A stretch of DNA of 64,000 bases from Nemopilema nomurai. Its lineage: Eukaryota; Cnidaria; Scyphozoa; Rhizostomeae; Rhizostomatidae. The stretch covers positions 357,799-421,798 of the forward strand of contig PEDN01001366.1 of the NCBI GenBank assembly GCA_003864495.1. Reading direction: 5' to 3'. The position numbers and the translations under genes are program-made. A model generated the notes under the pieces. That model was not told where the DNA came from. It saw only the letters and a list, made by a program, of their open reading frames with translations, and made no database searches. Positions 24,401 to 37,220 of the stretch are shown here, one piece after another (within the stretch, counting starts at the first letter, position 1; every line of letters starts with the position of its first letter).

Positions 24401-27400
24401 TATGAAATCTCATGGCATTCTGAATCTTTTTCAGACAGCTCAACGTAAGACCAAAAAGGAATCGGTTCATGAATGTTAACCTCTGTGTACCTACCAAAGC
24501 TTTCTGCGACTTCGCAGCAGCTCGTGCTGCGTAGTAATGTGAGATAATCAACATTCGATTGAAGGTATCCATGGTAACAGCGTCCGCTGGCTTCCTGTCC
24601 AAACCATCACACTGAAAGGCAAAGCAGAAAATAGAATGCCATCAAGGGTTTTGTGGGTTCTACGTCATCACTTAAAAACAAATGCCCTGGTAGTGTCGGA
24701 GCTCTAATTATGCTAAGCACATAGCAGATAATTATAGTTTGTTTGTTGGGCGTGTTGATTGTTTTATAAAATATAATTTCACGGCAGAATCTATATAATA
24801 GAAAACTGTTAAAACCGGAGGATAATCTTTAAAACTCGTAGGCTATTTTGAGAATTGAGATAGAAACATAAAAGATTAGCAGTGTAAATATAGGAACTTT
24901 TTATGCTTAGCAGGATGAATAGAAAAAACAGGGAAGTCAAATTCAATAGTACTGAAGGTAAATCTTCTCGAGCAGACTTTTCAAGTATCTAAGGATCAAA
25001 GAGAGTGCGGAAAAATAACCGACCCGAGCGGGACTCGAACTCACGACCCTTGACTTTTTACGTCAAGTGCTCTACCAACTGAGCTATCGGGTCATGCTTT
25101 CAAGCCAGCACTCGAGGCCAAGCCATTTATCCGCACTGCCCCTCTCTTTTACCGATTGCACAGGGGAGCCATCGCAGTATCTACAAGTAGCAATTGAGTT
25201 TGGCAAGTATTGCCAAATTCGACTGATACAATTGATGCGCTTCAGATTCATATAAATCATCTGGGCAAATCTGAAATTGGGACATCGATTAACCAACTAA
25301 CCACATCGGCCAACATGTTGCGCAAGTCGGCCACGGCCTGTATGATTCTGCACCATCTTTGCCAGGCATCGAGAATATGCTGTGTGCCAGCCGTTTGTAA
25401 ATATTGAAATTCTGCAGAGTGACGTGCATCAACATCAAAGCAACTCACAAAGGGGGATAGGCATCTTGAAGCACTCTCTTTTCAAGTAGCGAAGGATAAG
25501 ACGTAGACGTAGACGTCTCTAACACGTAGAGGGCTGTTTGTGAGTCTTCGTGAGTATTCAGAAATTGGCAATTATTATTATGGGTAACCCTTCATGGCCA
25601 AATGCGTTGATTTGATTTTTAACAGTCCCTGTTCTAATATCAATATATCACCTTGCGCTCGAAATAGTTCAAGGAATATCTATCCCAAAGAAAGGCGAAA
25701 GAATCATAAGCAAACACAAATATTAGGTTACAGAAACGCTTATCATTACGTTATCATTCTAATATGATCGAAAGTGCAGTAAGTGCATTACCACGATCCA
25801 TGAAAACAAAACACAACGAAGCATAGTTCTATTCATGAGGCAAACAGAAGTAGCAAGTCTTACAGCAATCTCTGGGTGTTTGGCTGCCGTAACAAATATG
25901 GTATAGAGTAGAAGAGGGTTTTATACCTGGGGATTTGCAGGGGCACCGTACTGTACAAACAAATCCAGGGCCTTCATAAGATCGCCTTCTTTAATCAGAT
26001 TTGCGGCATAGAGAGCGACGTACTTGTTCAAAACTTCACTGCTCTGTGGATGATAAATGATTAAGGAGTGATCAAAGAAGAGCCAGCGATACGATTTCAA
26101 AGGGCCATAAACAAGAGGAGCAAGGCAACAGACAAACATAATTAAGGGAATCTCAGTTAACTGAAACTTAATTTTGATTCCCTTAGGCCAACTGCCATGT
26201 TCTCACATAATACTTCCGGGTTTAAGTTTACATCCTTCTTGGAACTGCTATAAAGCCCATTAAAATGACTGCAAAGAATATTCAAACCAATACAAAAATT
26301 GAGAACATGTCACACAGGCTTTCATGAACACAGGGTGGAAAAGAAAGCAACATGAACCCAACTTAGTTTACATTCATCGTATGCTAAAAGTTTCATAAAA
26401 CAGCTGGGATATTGTAGCTATTCATCATTACAGCATCCGCAATTATTAACTGGTAAGGCACACCATGGTAATCGCAGCAAAGAGTTATGGGTAGTTATAG
26501 ATCATGGTTGCCAATAAGCTACGATAGGGGAACGACATTCGTGAGAGAAGTTACCTTACGAGAGAAAATGAGAGAAATTACGAAAGAAATAAAAATGAAA
26601 AAGGTTCACTTGTTACTTCTGCTCAGCTCATTGCCACGAATGACTTTTTGCTGAGCAGAAAGCTCAAGTGTGCGCCAGGCTTTGCTGACATACGATAGTT
26701 GAATACCTGCTGTTCAGCTTCTTGAATGCAGCGATCCCATTGGCCTTGTTCGACGTACATGTCCAGTGCACCAATAACATCCACGTCCATGAGCTAGCAT
26801 GGGACATAAGATGTACTAATAGTTAAAGTGGCATGGTCACGAGGAGGATGTTTTTTAGGAACAGAGACCATCAAGGCAACAGCTGTAAAGTGCAGTATAC
26901 AGTTCACAAGAGATATGGTATATACTAGACATTACTACCTACTATCATAGAAACTGGCAAACCTTGTCTGGCATTTGCTTGGACTTCAAGAAATTGATAT
27001 ACTTCTCCTCCACATACTGTTCATATCTATAACCGAGAAAGGTTATCAGCTGGGGTAAATGGATTGCAGATGAGTGCTTAATGGTATCAGCACGTGGTTC
27101 GCGCAAACTCGACAGTTTGTGAATCAGAGCCTGCGAATTCGTGCTAACACGATAATTCGTAAATCAGAGCCTGCGAATTCGTGCTAACACGATAATTCGT
27201 AAATCAGGGCCTGTAAATTCGTTGCATTGAACAAGAGACTGTACACGAATGCTGAATAGTATCAGTATTTAAATGTCATTGTCTCAAAGAATTCAAGTGA
27301 ATCTGTGTCAGCCTCTAACTGGCAACAGTAGAGCCAGCTTCGTATGGCGTTGATTGAACTTCCATGCACATCATGACAGAGATTTTACAACAGAACACCG

Positions 27401-30400
27401 AATAGATTATCTTACTTTGGAGCTGAATCGGCGGCCAAGCGTTTCGCGAGTGGCCACAGTTGTCCCATAATGTAAGTGTCGATGGCTTCTTTATAAAGCT
27501 TCACTGACTGATACAGTTCAGCAGCCTATGATGGGCAAGTAGAAAATGAACACAAGCAAGAAATGATAACGATAATAGTTTTATAATTAGGCCAAAAAGA
27601 GAAATTTAGAAAGAAAATAAACGTTATGTACTTCTTAGAAAACAATCCCAGCTTGAGGACAAAAATCCAAATTTGCATTCACATCGAGAATGTTTTTTTC
27701 ATGGTGTAAAACTGAATCAATGCTGCAGCATTTGTAGTTCTAAATAGTATTATCAGTGGCTGAAAAGAGGCACGTTTGGTGGATTGGGTTGGTGAGGACA
27801 TGTAGAAGGTGAAGAAGAAAGAGGTCACGTAGTATGCACCTGCTCATATGCCTCGATTTCACACAGTTTCTTGCACGCCTTGTCAGTGACATCGAGAGCT
27901 TTGTCTTTCACGAACTTCACTGATAACTCCACCGCCTGGATTTTTAAATTATGAACAAAAAATCATAAATTCATCGTAGCTTCCATCTACCAAAGCGACA
28001 GCAAAAAGGATCGAGGGTTAATCATAAGCTTACATTAAAAATGATTTTATGCGTTGTGCCACGTTTCAAACAATGAGCCTAACAGAGATGGCAGCCAAGT
28101 TTATCAGCGATGCACTAGATGGTAAGTGGCTTGTAGAAACAGAGCTGAGGAAAGATGTCTGCCTAATCTAGCACAGTTGGATAAACGAAAGAAGGGAAGA
28201 ATGGTCATGGAGAACTTGATCTTCACGTACCTTCGTCCAAGCATCCTCAAGAATATCGAAGTTTTGGGTCATAGACTTGCTCAGCTTAAGGTACACATCG
28301 ATGGCTCTATCATATTCAGCACGTGACTCCCAGTCTTTGGCTTGTGATAACAGGGCGTCGAGGCCCCTGAAATCGATAAAGATTGAGAATTGAATGTGGC
28401 TAGAATGTTGAATTTAACATTGGGAAAGGATTTGGCACAGTGCTAGCATGAAGCTTTACCAAAGAAACTGCCAACTTTAGAATCAACTGATTATGTGTAC
28501 GATAAGTCTTTGCATTAAGACTTAAGAATATTCGTAAGAGACATCATTAGACAAAAACGACGAAAGCCTCAAATCTCATTTCTAATGACAGTCCTTCAGA
28601 AACTGTGCTGCCTCTGGTGTAAAGAAATTTCAAACAACTTCCCCTTCCAAACAACGGTAATGAGGACATACTTGTCGTCTCTGTTGTTTTCTCTGTCGTA
28701 CTCATTTTGGAGTTGGTCCAGCTTATGCGGGGCATACTCTTTGGCGATTCTCAATGCGTCAGCCCACATTCCTTCGTCCTGTAAAAAAGGGTATCAGATT
28801 TCGACTTCTTATCCCCTATATCTTAGGGTATTTAAACTAACACGTTAGCTATTGAATATTTAATGGTACATCTTAATGAAGCACTTTGGCTTTCGACTGT
28901 CAATCTTCAATTAAGCTTCAGAGGTGTTATCTGAATAACACACTGTGTCCCATGGAGCAAGAAAAGTATGTCTGTTCATTCTAGCAATAATGGTGGCTTT
29001 AGCATTGGAAAAGTTTTGCAGCCCTTTATAAAGATAGAAGGCAAATAGAAAAGAACAGAAAATGATTGTTGATGATGATTACAATGACTTAAAAAGTGAT
29101 AACTAATGAACAGAGAACCAGCGTGCCTTGTATAAACGAATGATTAGCTCCGGATGTTGCGCTCTTAAGAAATATGATTCCGCCTTCGGATATTCTTTTT
29201 TGTTGAAAGCATGACGTGCCTAAAATAGGAAACAACAAAGTTGTAGTTTAGAAATTCCCTCTACAAGATTAAGGCTCTTAGATCTAAATCTAGAATTCAC
29301 AAGTAAATTAACTCCTGGCACTTAAAGCTATTATTGCATTATCGTTGTTGCTCCAAAAATCTATTAAAAGGGTTTTCATGTAAATGAGAAAGAATATCAT
29401 GAGCTCGAAACGCTAAGAGAAATAACAGTAATGGCCTAGGGTGTACGCTCTATGCTCTTACAAAAATGGTCTGTTCCTTTTCAGGAGAATTATTTTACAA
29501 ATTTTAGAACAAATTTTGAGGTCATTTTATGAAGAAGCAAGAAACTGCCTTGATGAGTGGAAGAATCGATCCTTTACCTGGCCTACAAGAACATCAGAAA
29601 CGCTTTCAGGGTCGTTATCTTCAGCAACCCTCTGCGCGCTATCCCAGTCTTGCGTGTGCACGTACCTATGCGGAGGAGAAAGAAAAACTTGGTAAAGGGA
29701 AAGAAAGACAAAAGAAGAACGAAAGAAGAAAAAAAGGAAAGAACGAAATAACGAAAGAAAAAGAATGCTAGAATAACGAACGAGAGAAAAAAACAAAATA
29801 GAAAGAGGAAGGAAAAAAGAAAGCAAGAAAGAAATCAAAAGAAAAGAAGAAAAGAAAGCGAATAACGAAAGGAAGACTAAATGAAAGAAACGAGGAAAGG
29901 CAGAAAGAAAGTAAGGAGGATTGGAAGCAAGAAAGAAAGAAATAATGGAAGAAATGACGGAAGAATAGAAGAAAAGAGGCAAGGAAAAAAGGAGGCTAAG
30001 AAACAAATAAACAAAACCAGACATGAAACAAACGAACAAAAAAATATTTGGATAACATGAGGACGAACTAAAAGCTTCTAGGATAACCAAATTATGACCT
30101 CTTAGGAAAATTAGGTACGGCTAGAAAAATGAATAAGACTAGAAAGAATCCAACCTAATCCAATCTTACAAAAGAATCCTCAATTTTTCACAAGTAACAA
30201 GGTTCCCTATGACGCAAATCTATTTATAGTGTCGCCTTAAAAATATGCCTTTGATGTACAATGGGATTCTACAATGAAGAAAAATTAATCAGCTTTCAAC
30301 TCTAATTATGACATACATAAGGACGGCTTCTCGCGGTTTTCCAGCCTTGATGAACTCGTCTTCGGCCTTCTTGAATTCTCCCTCATCTTCAAGGTACATG

Positions 30401-33400
30401 GCGTGTTTTAGATGCACATCTGGCAACTTGCCTTTCATCCCGGTTCGTGCCAGATCGAAAGCAAATTCGAAGGACCTGCATAAGATTGTGCAAAGTGCCT
30501 AAGATTCTTAAGAAATGGACAAAAGTGACGTCAAATAGATCACATGTGAAAATTTGCTAATGAAAGATTTCAATCAACCCTATTCCTAATGCCAAAGAAG
30601 ACGTTCTATAGAAATTGATTAGCAAAACAATATGACTTTTCATACACCTTTCCCCTTCTTAAATTTACTGTTCTCTCTCGACAGAAACATAGTTCAGCTT
30701 CACGATGGATGCGATTCAAAATCTACACTCTGTATAGAAAGATTCTGACAACCATCAAATCAACAAAAAAGGATGCAAGATGACAAAATCTAGACACCAA
30801 CAGTTCTGCTGACTTCTGCATTCATAGGGAAGCCTAACATTCCTCTTATACTGGTTCTGATCATTTGATATACTAACATCATTAATCCCTGCTAAATGGT
30901 CTATGACACGTTTCAGTTACTGTGAAAAAGAACGTACCCATTTTCTGCAGCGTACTCTATTGCAGTTTCCAAGAGATTGAATTTAGTGAGAAGCTTAACT
31001 GCAGAGTCTCCACCTGTAGGAAAAACAATAAAGAGTTCACTAGTCTGTACTAAAATTTGGCATCTGCCTACATAAATAACAAAAGGTTCACGTTTTCATT
31101 TGGATGAGACATATTTTAACGAGCAACGCGAAAAATTACTTGTGTCCAAGTATAAAGTCTGCCGGGACAACTGATAAATGAATGAGATAAAATTACGTGC
31201 GAATCAGACCAGCGAAAAAGAAAAGTACCTAGGCTCTTTGCCCAAAGGTAGGCAACTTGCTTCGCTGGGGTCGCGCCTCCGTAATGCTTTGCAACCTGAA
31301 GAAAAAAAAACCCTAACTATGAAGGGCCTAAAAGTATAAAATCACTACGCCAAAATTGTAAAATACGGAAAACAATTAGTAGACTCCCTTGATGTTGTTA
31401 TGTCATGGACCTTCTTCGAGCAAACACGATTGCTGGCTTATTATGAAGAAAAACGCACCCAGAAAAGGAGCAGACTCCAAATTAGTGCAAGAAACCACCT
31501 CAAATTCAAAAACAAGAACATAATCCATCATTTTTCAACGTGTTTGCTTGTCCCTAAATTTCCACGGATCCAATATGTTTTGCAAAAGCCAACAGCTATA
31601 ATACATTTGCACCTTAGATTGTCTCCATCACATTATTCACCAAGGCGATGGGCACTTTCTGTGACTTGATTGGCTACACGGCCAAGGAGCAACAGCCAAT
31701 AGAAGATCGCAACTGACTTGATCTTATTTGGCATAACAAACGCGAGTGTATGACGTAAGTGAAGTGCTTGATTGAAAATTTTGAAACTCAGTTCAGTAGT
31801 GATTAAGAAAAGGACAATAAAACTATTGCATACCCTGTAAGCGTCCTCCCAAAGGTCGTTATTTCGATACATGTTCACAGCGGCTTTCCAATCTTGTGCT
31901 TCCGTGTAATGGTGTTCCGCCTGGCTGTATTGGCCGTCAGTCTCCAGTTCCTGGAAGCAGAAACACGTGCATCACTAGTTATAAACTTGAAATCAAGACC
32001 ACTTTGGAATAAATGTTCGTTTGAAGTGATATTGATTTGCAATTAAGAAAGTTACAGCCAGCAGACAGATGCTATTATGACTAGATATATAAAAATCACA
32101 AGAAACGCTTTAATTAGATGTCATTTACCTTCGCCAGATGAAGATGAGTGTCTTGAAGAAGATCTGGGTGGAACTGTGTCACAAGTTTTATCATCTTGTC
32201 ATACTGAAATGAAAAGATAATAAACAATAGGCTAGAAACCAGTTACTCAAGAATGGATAGCAATATTCAACTATCGCAGGATCACAAAATCATATTGTTG
32301 CAATGAAGGAAGAGGAGGAGGTAATAATTTACAAAGCGTAATTACCATCTTCAGCTTTTTATACATATTGATTGCGTGGTCGGGCTCGTTAACAGTGATA
32401 AATAACCTGGAATTCAAGGAAGAAAAGTTTGAAATTCAAAAGTATGGCGGTGTTTTCAATATATGAAAACTCGTGTGTATTAAGTGCATGACAAACAAAA
32501 AGAGAGTTCAATCTTAACTGTACCTACTTTAACTAGAAAGGGTTTCATTTACTGTGAGTAATGTGGTGTCAATAGCAAGCAGATCAACAGCCAAAGGTCA
32601 AAGTTCACAACATACGCATAAACATCTTGCTCCCATCTCAGAAAGGCTTATATAATGTTATGCTATGTTTGGGAGGATACAAGGATATGCTATGCCGTGG
32701 AAACAATACAGCGATCACAACAGAAGGAGACTCAAGAATGCACATTCTTCCAACGCTATGATGGTGTTACATAGGTTTTTTCTGCAAGCTCGCATATATC
32801 CAGTACCAATAGCACACATAAAATCCTGTAATAAAGGCCCTTGGCACTTGAAAAAAGCATCTAGTACTTGGTATCAAGCAAATAGCCCTGCATTGTCGCC
32901 TCTATATACGGTACACTAAAGATCAGATGGCTCCAATATTCCGTCCTATAAAGAAGCTTCTAAGGGAAAGGGTGTCTGAGGAGAGCACATGAAAATGGCT
33001 TTACCTTTCAGCTTCCTTATATCTTCCCTGAGATTCAAACTCTTGTGCCTGTTTCGTGTATAAGGAGGTGACCTCATCTGCTGGCATGCATCTAACAGCA
33101 AGCTGCGATTAGAAACGCAAGAATCAAAACTAAATCGACAGAAGCATCACTTGAACGCGAAATCAAACATACACAGCCAGATCATGTGTGAGTTCATAGT
33201 TCATCAGCATTATAAAGGTCTTAACTCGTCATACAAATATATTTTCCTGCAGAAGTTTAGGAAGATTTAAACAATGGAAATCAAATTCGTACTTTGTGGG
33301 CGGCCTCGTACATGTTTGCCCTCGTATACATGTCGACAGCCTCTCTTGGCTCGCCAGCACAAACATAAAAACGTTCAGCTACCTGCAGAAAAGACAAAAT

Positions 33401-36400
33401 CAAAAGAGGCTCATTCGCTTGGGTATATAAGAAAGTTTGTGTTGAGGGAAAAGAAAGGTGTGGTTAAAACGTCATTTATTCGCAAAGAACTGTTCTCTAA
33501 AAGACATCAACAAAATCTTGTTTCAAAGTTTGATATTTTTCATGATACAAGACTGAGCTTTGCGACTCAAAACTCAAAGTTTATGTGTAATATATCTTTT
33601 AGATATTCATTGTTAGATCTATCATCTGTTCCAGGTAACTGCGTCAGAACATTGTCTAGGATAAGTCAGAAGAGGAATTGCTAAATAAAATGGAGGAATG
33701 GAAAGGAAAAGCAAAACTCACGGAGTACTCAGTAACTTGGGCGTAATGCCGAGCAAGGATTAGGTAATACCTGAAAAATAAATGGAACAAAAACAAATTT
33801 GTATCACATTGTGTAAATATTGTATCACACAGTGTTAATAAGTATACGGTTGTTTTCATTCGAAATCGAGAGCAAGAAAGGCTCACTTCTGCGCAACGCT
33901 GTCATCTTGGATTTCCACAATCTGCACAGCTTTATTCCACTGCCTCGCATTGATAGCAGCCTCGATCGCTTTGATTGAAGACCTTTAGAGACAAAAGTAA
34001 AATTGTACTGAAAACCCAAATCGATCACATATGTCCATAATATCAGAGACAAAAATAAAGACAAATTCTTCGTGGTATTGAATTTCACAAAAGAAACAGA
34101 AGCAAAAACAATTTTAATATATTTCAAGTACTTTTTTGTCTGAAAATCTGCAGGGCATGCAAAAAGAGTGCTGATAGCTTAAGGTCAATTTCTGATATTG
34201 TGTCACCATTTGGTCATACTCTGAAAAGTGTCAGCCGAAAAATTACTTAAATTTTGCAAAATTTGCTTTCGCTGTTTCTTGCTGTTGAGAAACATAAAGC
34301 TTGGTGAGCAAATATGGCGTTGAGCTTGTTTTGGACCGAGTAAAAAGGAATTGGGTAGGATTGAACTATGGGACAGATATCGCCTTTGGACCTACTGATG
34401 TATGCAAAGTCTATAGCTAGTTGTAAAACGGGGATTGCAAAGTCATCAAAGTATCTTTCATCTAACTATCTATTGATATTGTACATTACCTACAGGTATT
34501 TCGTGTAGGTTAATAATACAATCTCAATTGTCATAGGTCTAACAGAGTTGCCTCCTAGGTACGCCATGTGCAACATTTGCCTAGACTTGGTGGAAAGCGG
34601 ATGCTATTTGTATGCTACTTCATGTATGCTATGCGAAAAAGTATTCAAAACAAAAACAAGTTAATGCTTTACCCGGCTTCGATGAAATGGTTTATTGCGG
34701 CGTCTAACTGTTTTTGAGAAACCAGGTAGTCGCCCCATTCCTCCTCGAGACGTATGACTTCGTTGGGAAATGTCATTCGTGCAAGTTCCACAGCCCGTCG
34801 ATATGTCTTGCCTTTCCTGAAGGCAGACAATGCTTGGTCGTTCTTCCCAACCTTCTCAAAGAGGTCACCAGCCTGGCAAAGAATAAATACCACAGTAAGG
34901 CAGAGTTAGCAGAAAAATGCCAACATGTTGAAGACAGTTGAGCAAACAGGAGGGTATGCATGCTTCATAAAAAACAAGCGCTTGGCTATTCCAAGCTCTC
35001 TAAGATAAAGAAATTACCATTGAAGGCACAGAATTGCGAATTACTTTATCAAGTGAATGGCAAAAAACGTCCCTAAAAATTGAACTATGAATATGACTTT
35101 AAACAAAAGTGACATTATTTGGTAATAAGTGGATGATTTTTTCCTGCAGGGTTATCTGGTTGGCCCACAAAAGACCAAATCCACCCTTTCAGAGAAAATA
35201 AATACTTCCTTGCTCTTCAACTTACCAGCAGGGAAAACCCGATGCATCAAAGTAAGTTCCATTCCAAAGGCATTCAAAATTAGTTGGTTTGAATCAATAC
35301 TCTGTTGTTATAGCGCTAAGCATATAGAATACACATCTCTGGTCGACAAAAATAAAAGGAAACTTGTTGATATGCCTAGGTAGATATAAAGTCTCATTTT
35401 ATTTTTTTCTATTATTAAGTTAAATTATTTTTCAAGTAATTCTTCACTGGAACGTTGCTTGAGGTTTGCAATAAAAAGTAATGGTGAGACAAGAATGCAA
35501 ACCCTTTCATAGAATCCGCCTTTCATAAGAGCTAGTGCAATCCTTTCCAGCAACTCAGAGTTCATCGTTAAGCTCTAAAATAAAAGGACCGTGCATTAAA
35601 AACCAAGATATCGAAACACTCTTGCTTCGAGTAGACAAATCTAGGATAACTATTGGCAAAGATTTCGGTAATGAAAATTCAAACAAGTGAGACAGGCAAA
35701 TAATACGTACGTCATGGCTAAGAGCCAAACGAGCTGCCCTTGCGGGCATCCCTGCCTTCATATACAAGTTGATGGCCTCCATGTATTCTCCTTGGGACTC
35801 TTTCACCTATGACGTAACATAGTATATGGTCTCACAAAGCAAACAACTTCGACACTCAGAACAGCTTTTGTCCTCAGCCTCGTATTGGCAGCTGCCACAA
35901 ATGAGAACGAGAACAGAACAATGAAATTAAACAGACCGAGCATTTAATGGAAAGGAGGGGGAGGGGGGTGTAGAATGAACTCGGACATACAACTTGCTAA
36001 GACTATGATCAACCATTTTTGTCAGTGGCAGAAAACAACTGGCCGTCCTCTGCATTGATTTATCAAAGTACTTGAAGAAGTACACAGACTTAAGGTACTG
36101 AGAGTAGAGATCATGGAAGCATAATTCCCCCTTCCAGAGTTTATGAAAATTTAGAGAGATCGATGTGCATATAAGATTGCAGTTTGCCCCACCTCTCCAG
36201 CCTTCTCCTCCTGCCCTGAAGTTGAAAGATACTGAAGGTAATTTGAACGCAAATTTTGCAGTTCTGGATGGCCCTGCAAAATAAAATGAACATTTCTACT
36301 TAAGTGAATGAAAAATGCCAAGACTTCAAATTTCTGCTGAAAAAATTAAACTAGTTTTTAACACATGTTGATTTTCAAACATGTCATATAACAGCAAGTA

Positions 36401-37220
36401 ACAAATAAATAGGTCTCTGAGCCATTGAGGTATAAAAGGACAATGTAATTAGGGCCTAAAGAACTAGCGACACCAAACAGTCACCTTTCTCGCGGCGATT
36501 TCCAGCGAATCATCCCATCTATGCAGCTCTTGATACATCTCCATGGCCTGGTCTATCATTCCCTGCTCCAAATATAAGCCCTCTGCTCTCTTGAACTGTT
36601 TATTCAGGACGGCTAGCTTTGCCTGCACAAGAGGATGCCGGGATCCGTCCATCCCAGTCTTCGACGAAAATATCCACGAGGTCGTTCACTTGGTGAAGGA
36701 ACCGGGCCTTCGACACGTCACCAAGAGCAGCAAAGCACCTGGTTAACAAATAAAAAGCATACAAACAATGCTAATAGTAAGTAGTTGATGATCACTGCAG
36801 TGAATTCTGAACAGCATGTGGAAACGCAACCACCTTTACTCGTGCTACCACCTTCAATTAGCATCTACAATATTTGTGCAGTTTTAAATACTTGCCAACT
36901 CTGTCGACTACTCCTAGTGCTAGTTTAAGCCAATACAACGCTACTTTATATGTCTTTCAATGATACCGAACTGCGTAACACGAAAAATCACAGGGAAATA
37001 AAAGCTCTCAATTCTGAATTCCTCAAAAATGCTTGAAAGCTAAGCTAACTGAATTAGATACTCTAGTAAACTCCATTTTGCAATACTGAATAGCAAATTA
37101 CGTCACACTGACCTTTCTGCAACAGGCAGATTACTCTCCTCCACAGCCAACTTACTGAGTGTTTTCCACATGGCCTCTGTTTCGGGTGACATATCCAAGG
37201 CTTCTAAGAAGGTGATTGCT
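21448..37220 (-). CDS. IFT172: IFT172 exons 22-54 (TPR-like half), exon coordinates
   Basis: Exons in transcript order: 37113-37220, 36485-36738, 36193-36273, 35711-35806, 35503-35574, 34673-34872, 33887-33982, 33722-33770, 33293-33382, 33005-33102, 32346-32406, 32129-32203, 31834-31950, 31229-31295, 30938-31013, 30317-30475, 29578-29665, 29127-29219, 28672-28778, 28231-28366, 27840-27935, 27416-27525, 26963-27026, 26707-26793, 25927-26043, 25302-25411, 24495-24611, 24190-24285, 23888-23947, 23489-23587, 22747-22900, 22234-22325, 21448-21537. The last exon was placed by the conserved [10 protein letters not shown] and the terminal SFQ. Exon 23 has one base too many (near 36667-36670) and exon 47 one too few (near 25329-25333); the exon ending at 29127 uses a GC donor. 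Confidence 0.9.

Noticed and set aside
29527..30090. 187-residue minus-strand frame rich in Phe, Leu and Ser
   Set aside because: Purine-rich low-complexity intron joined by chance to IFT172 exon 38.
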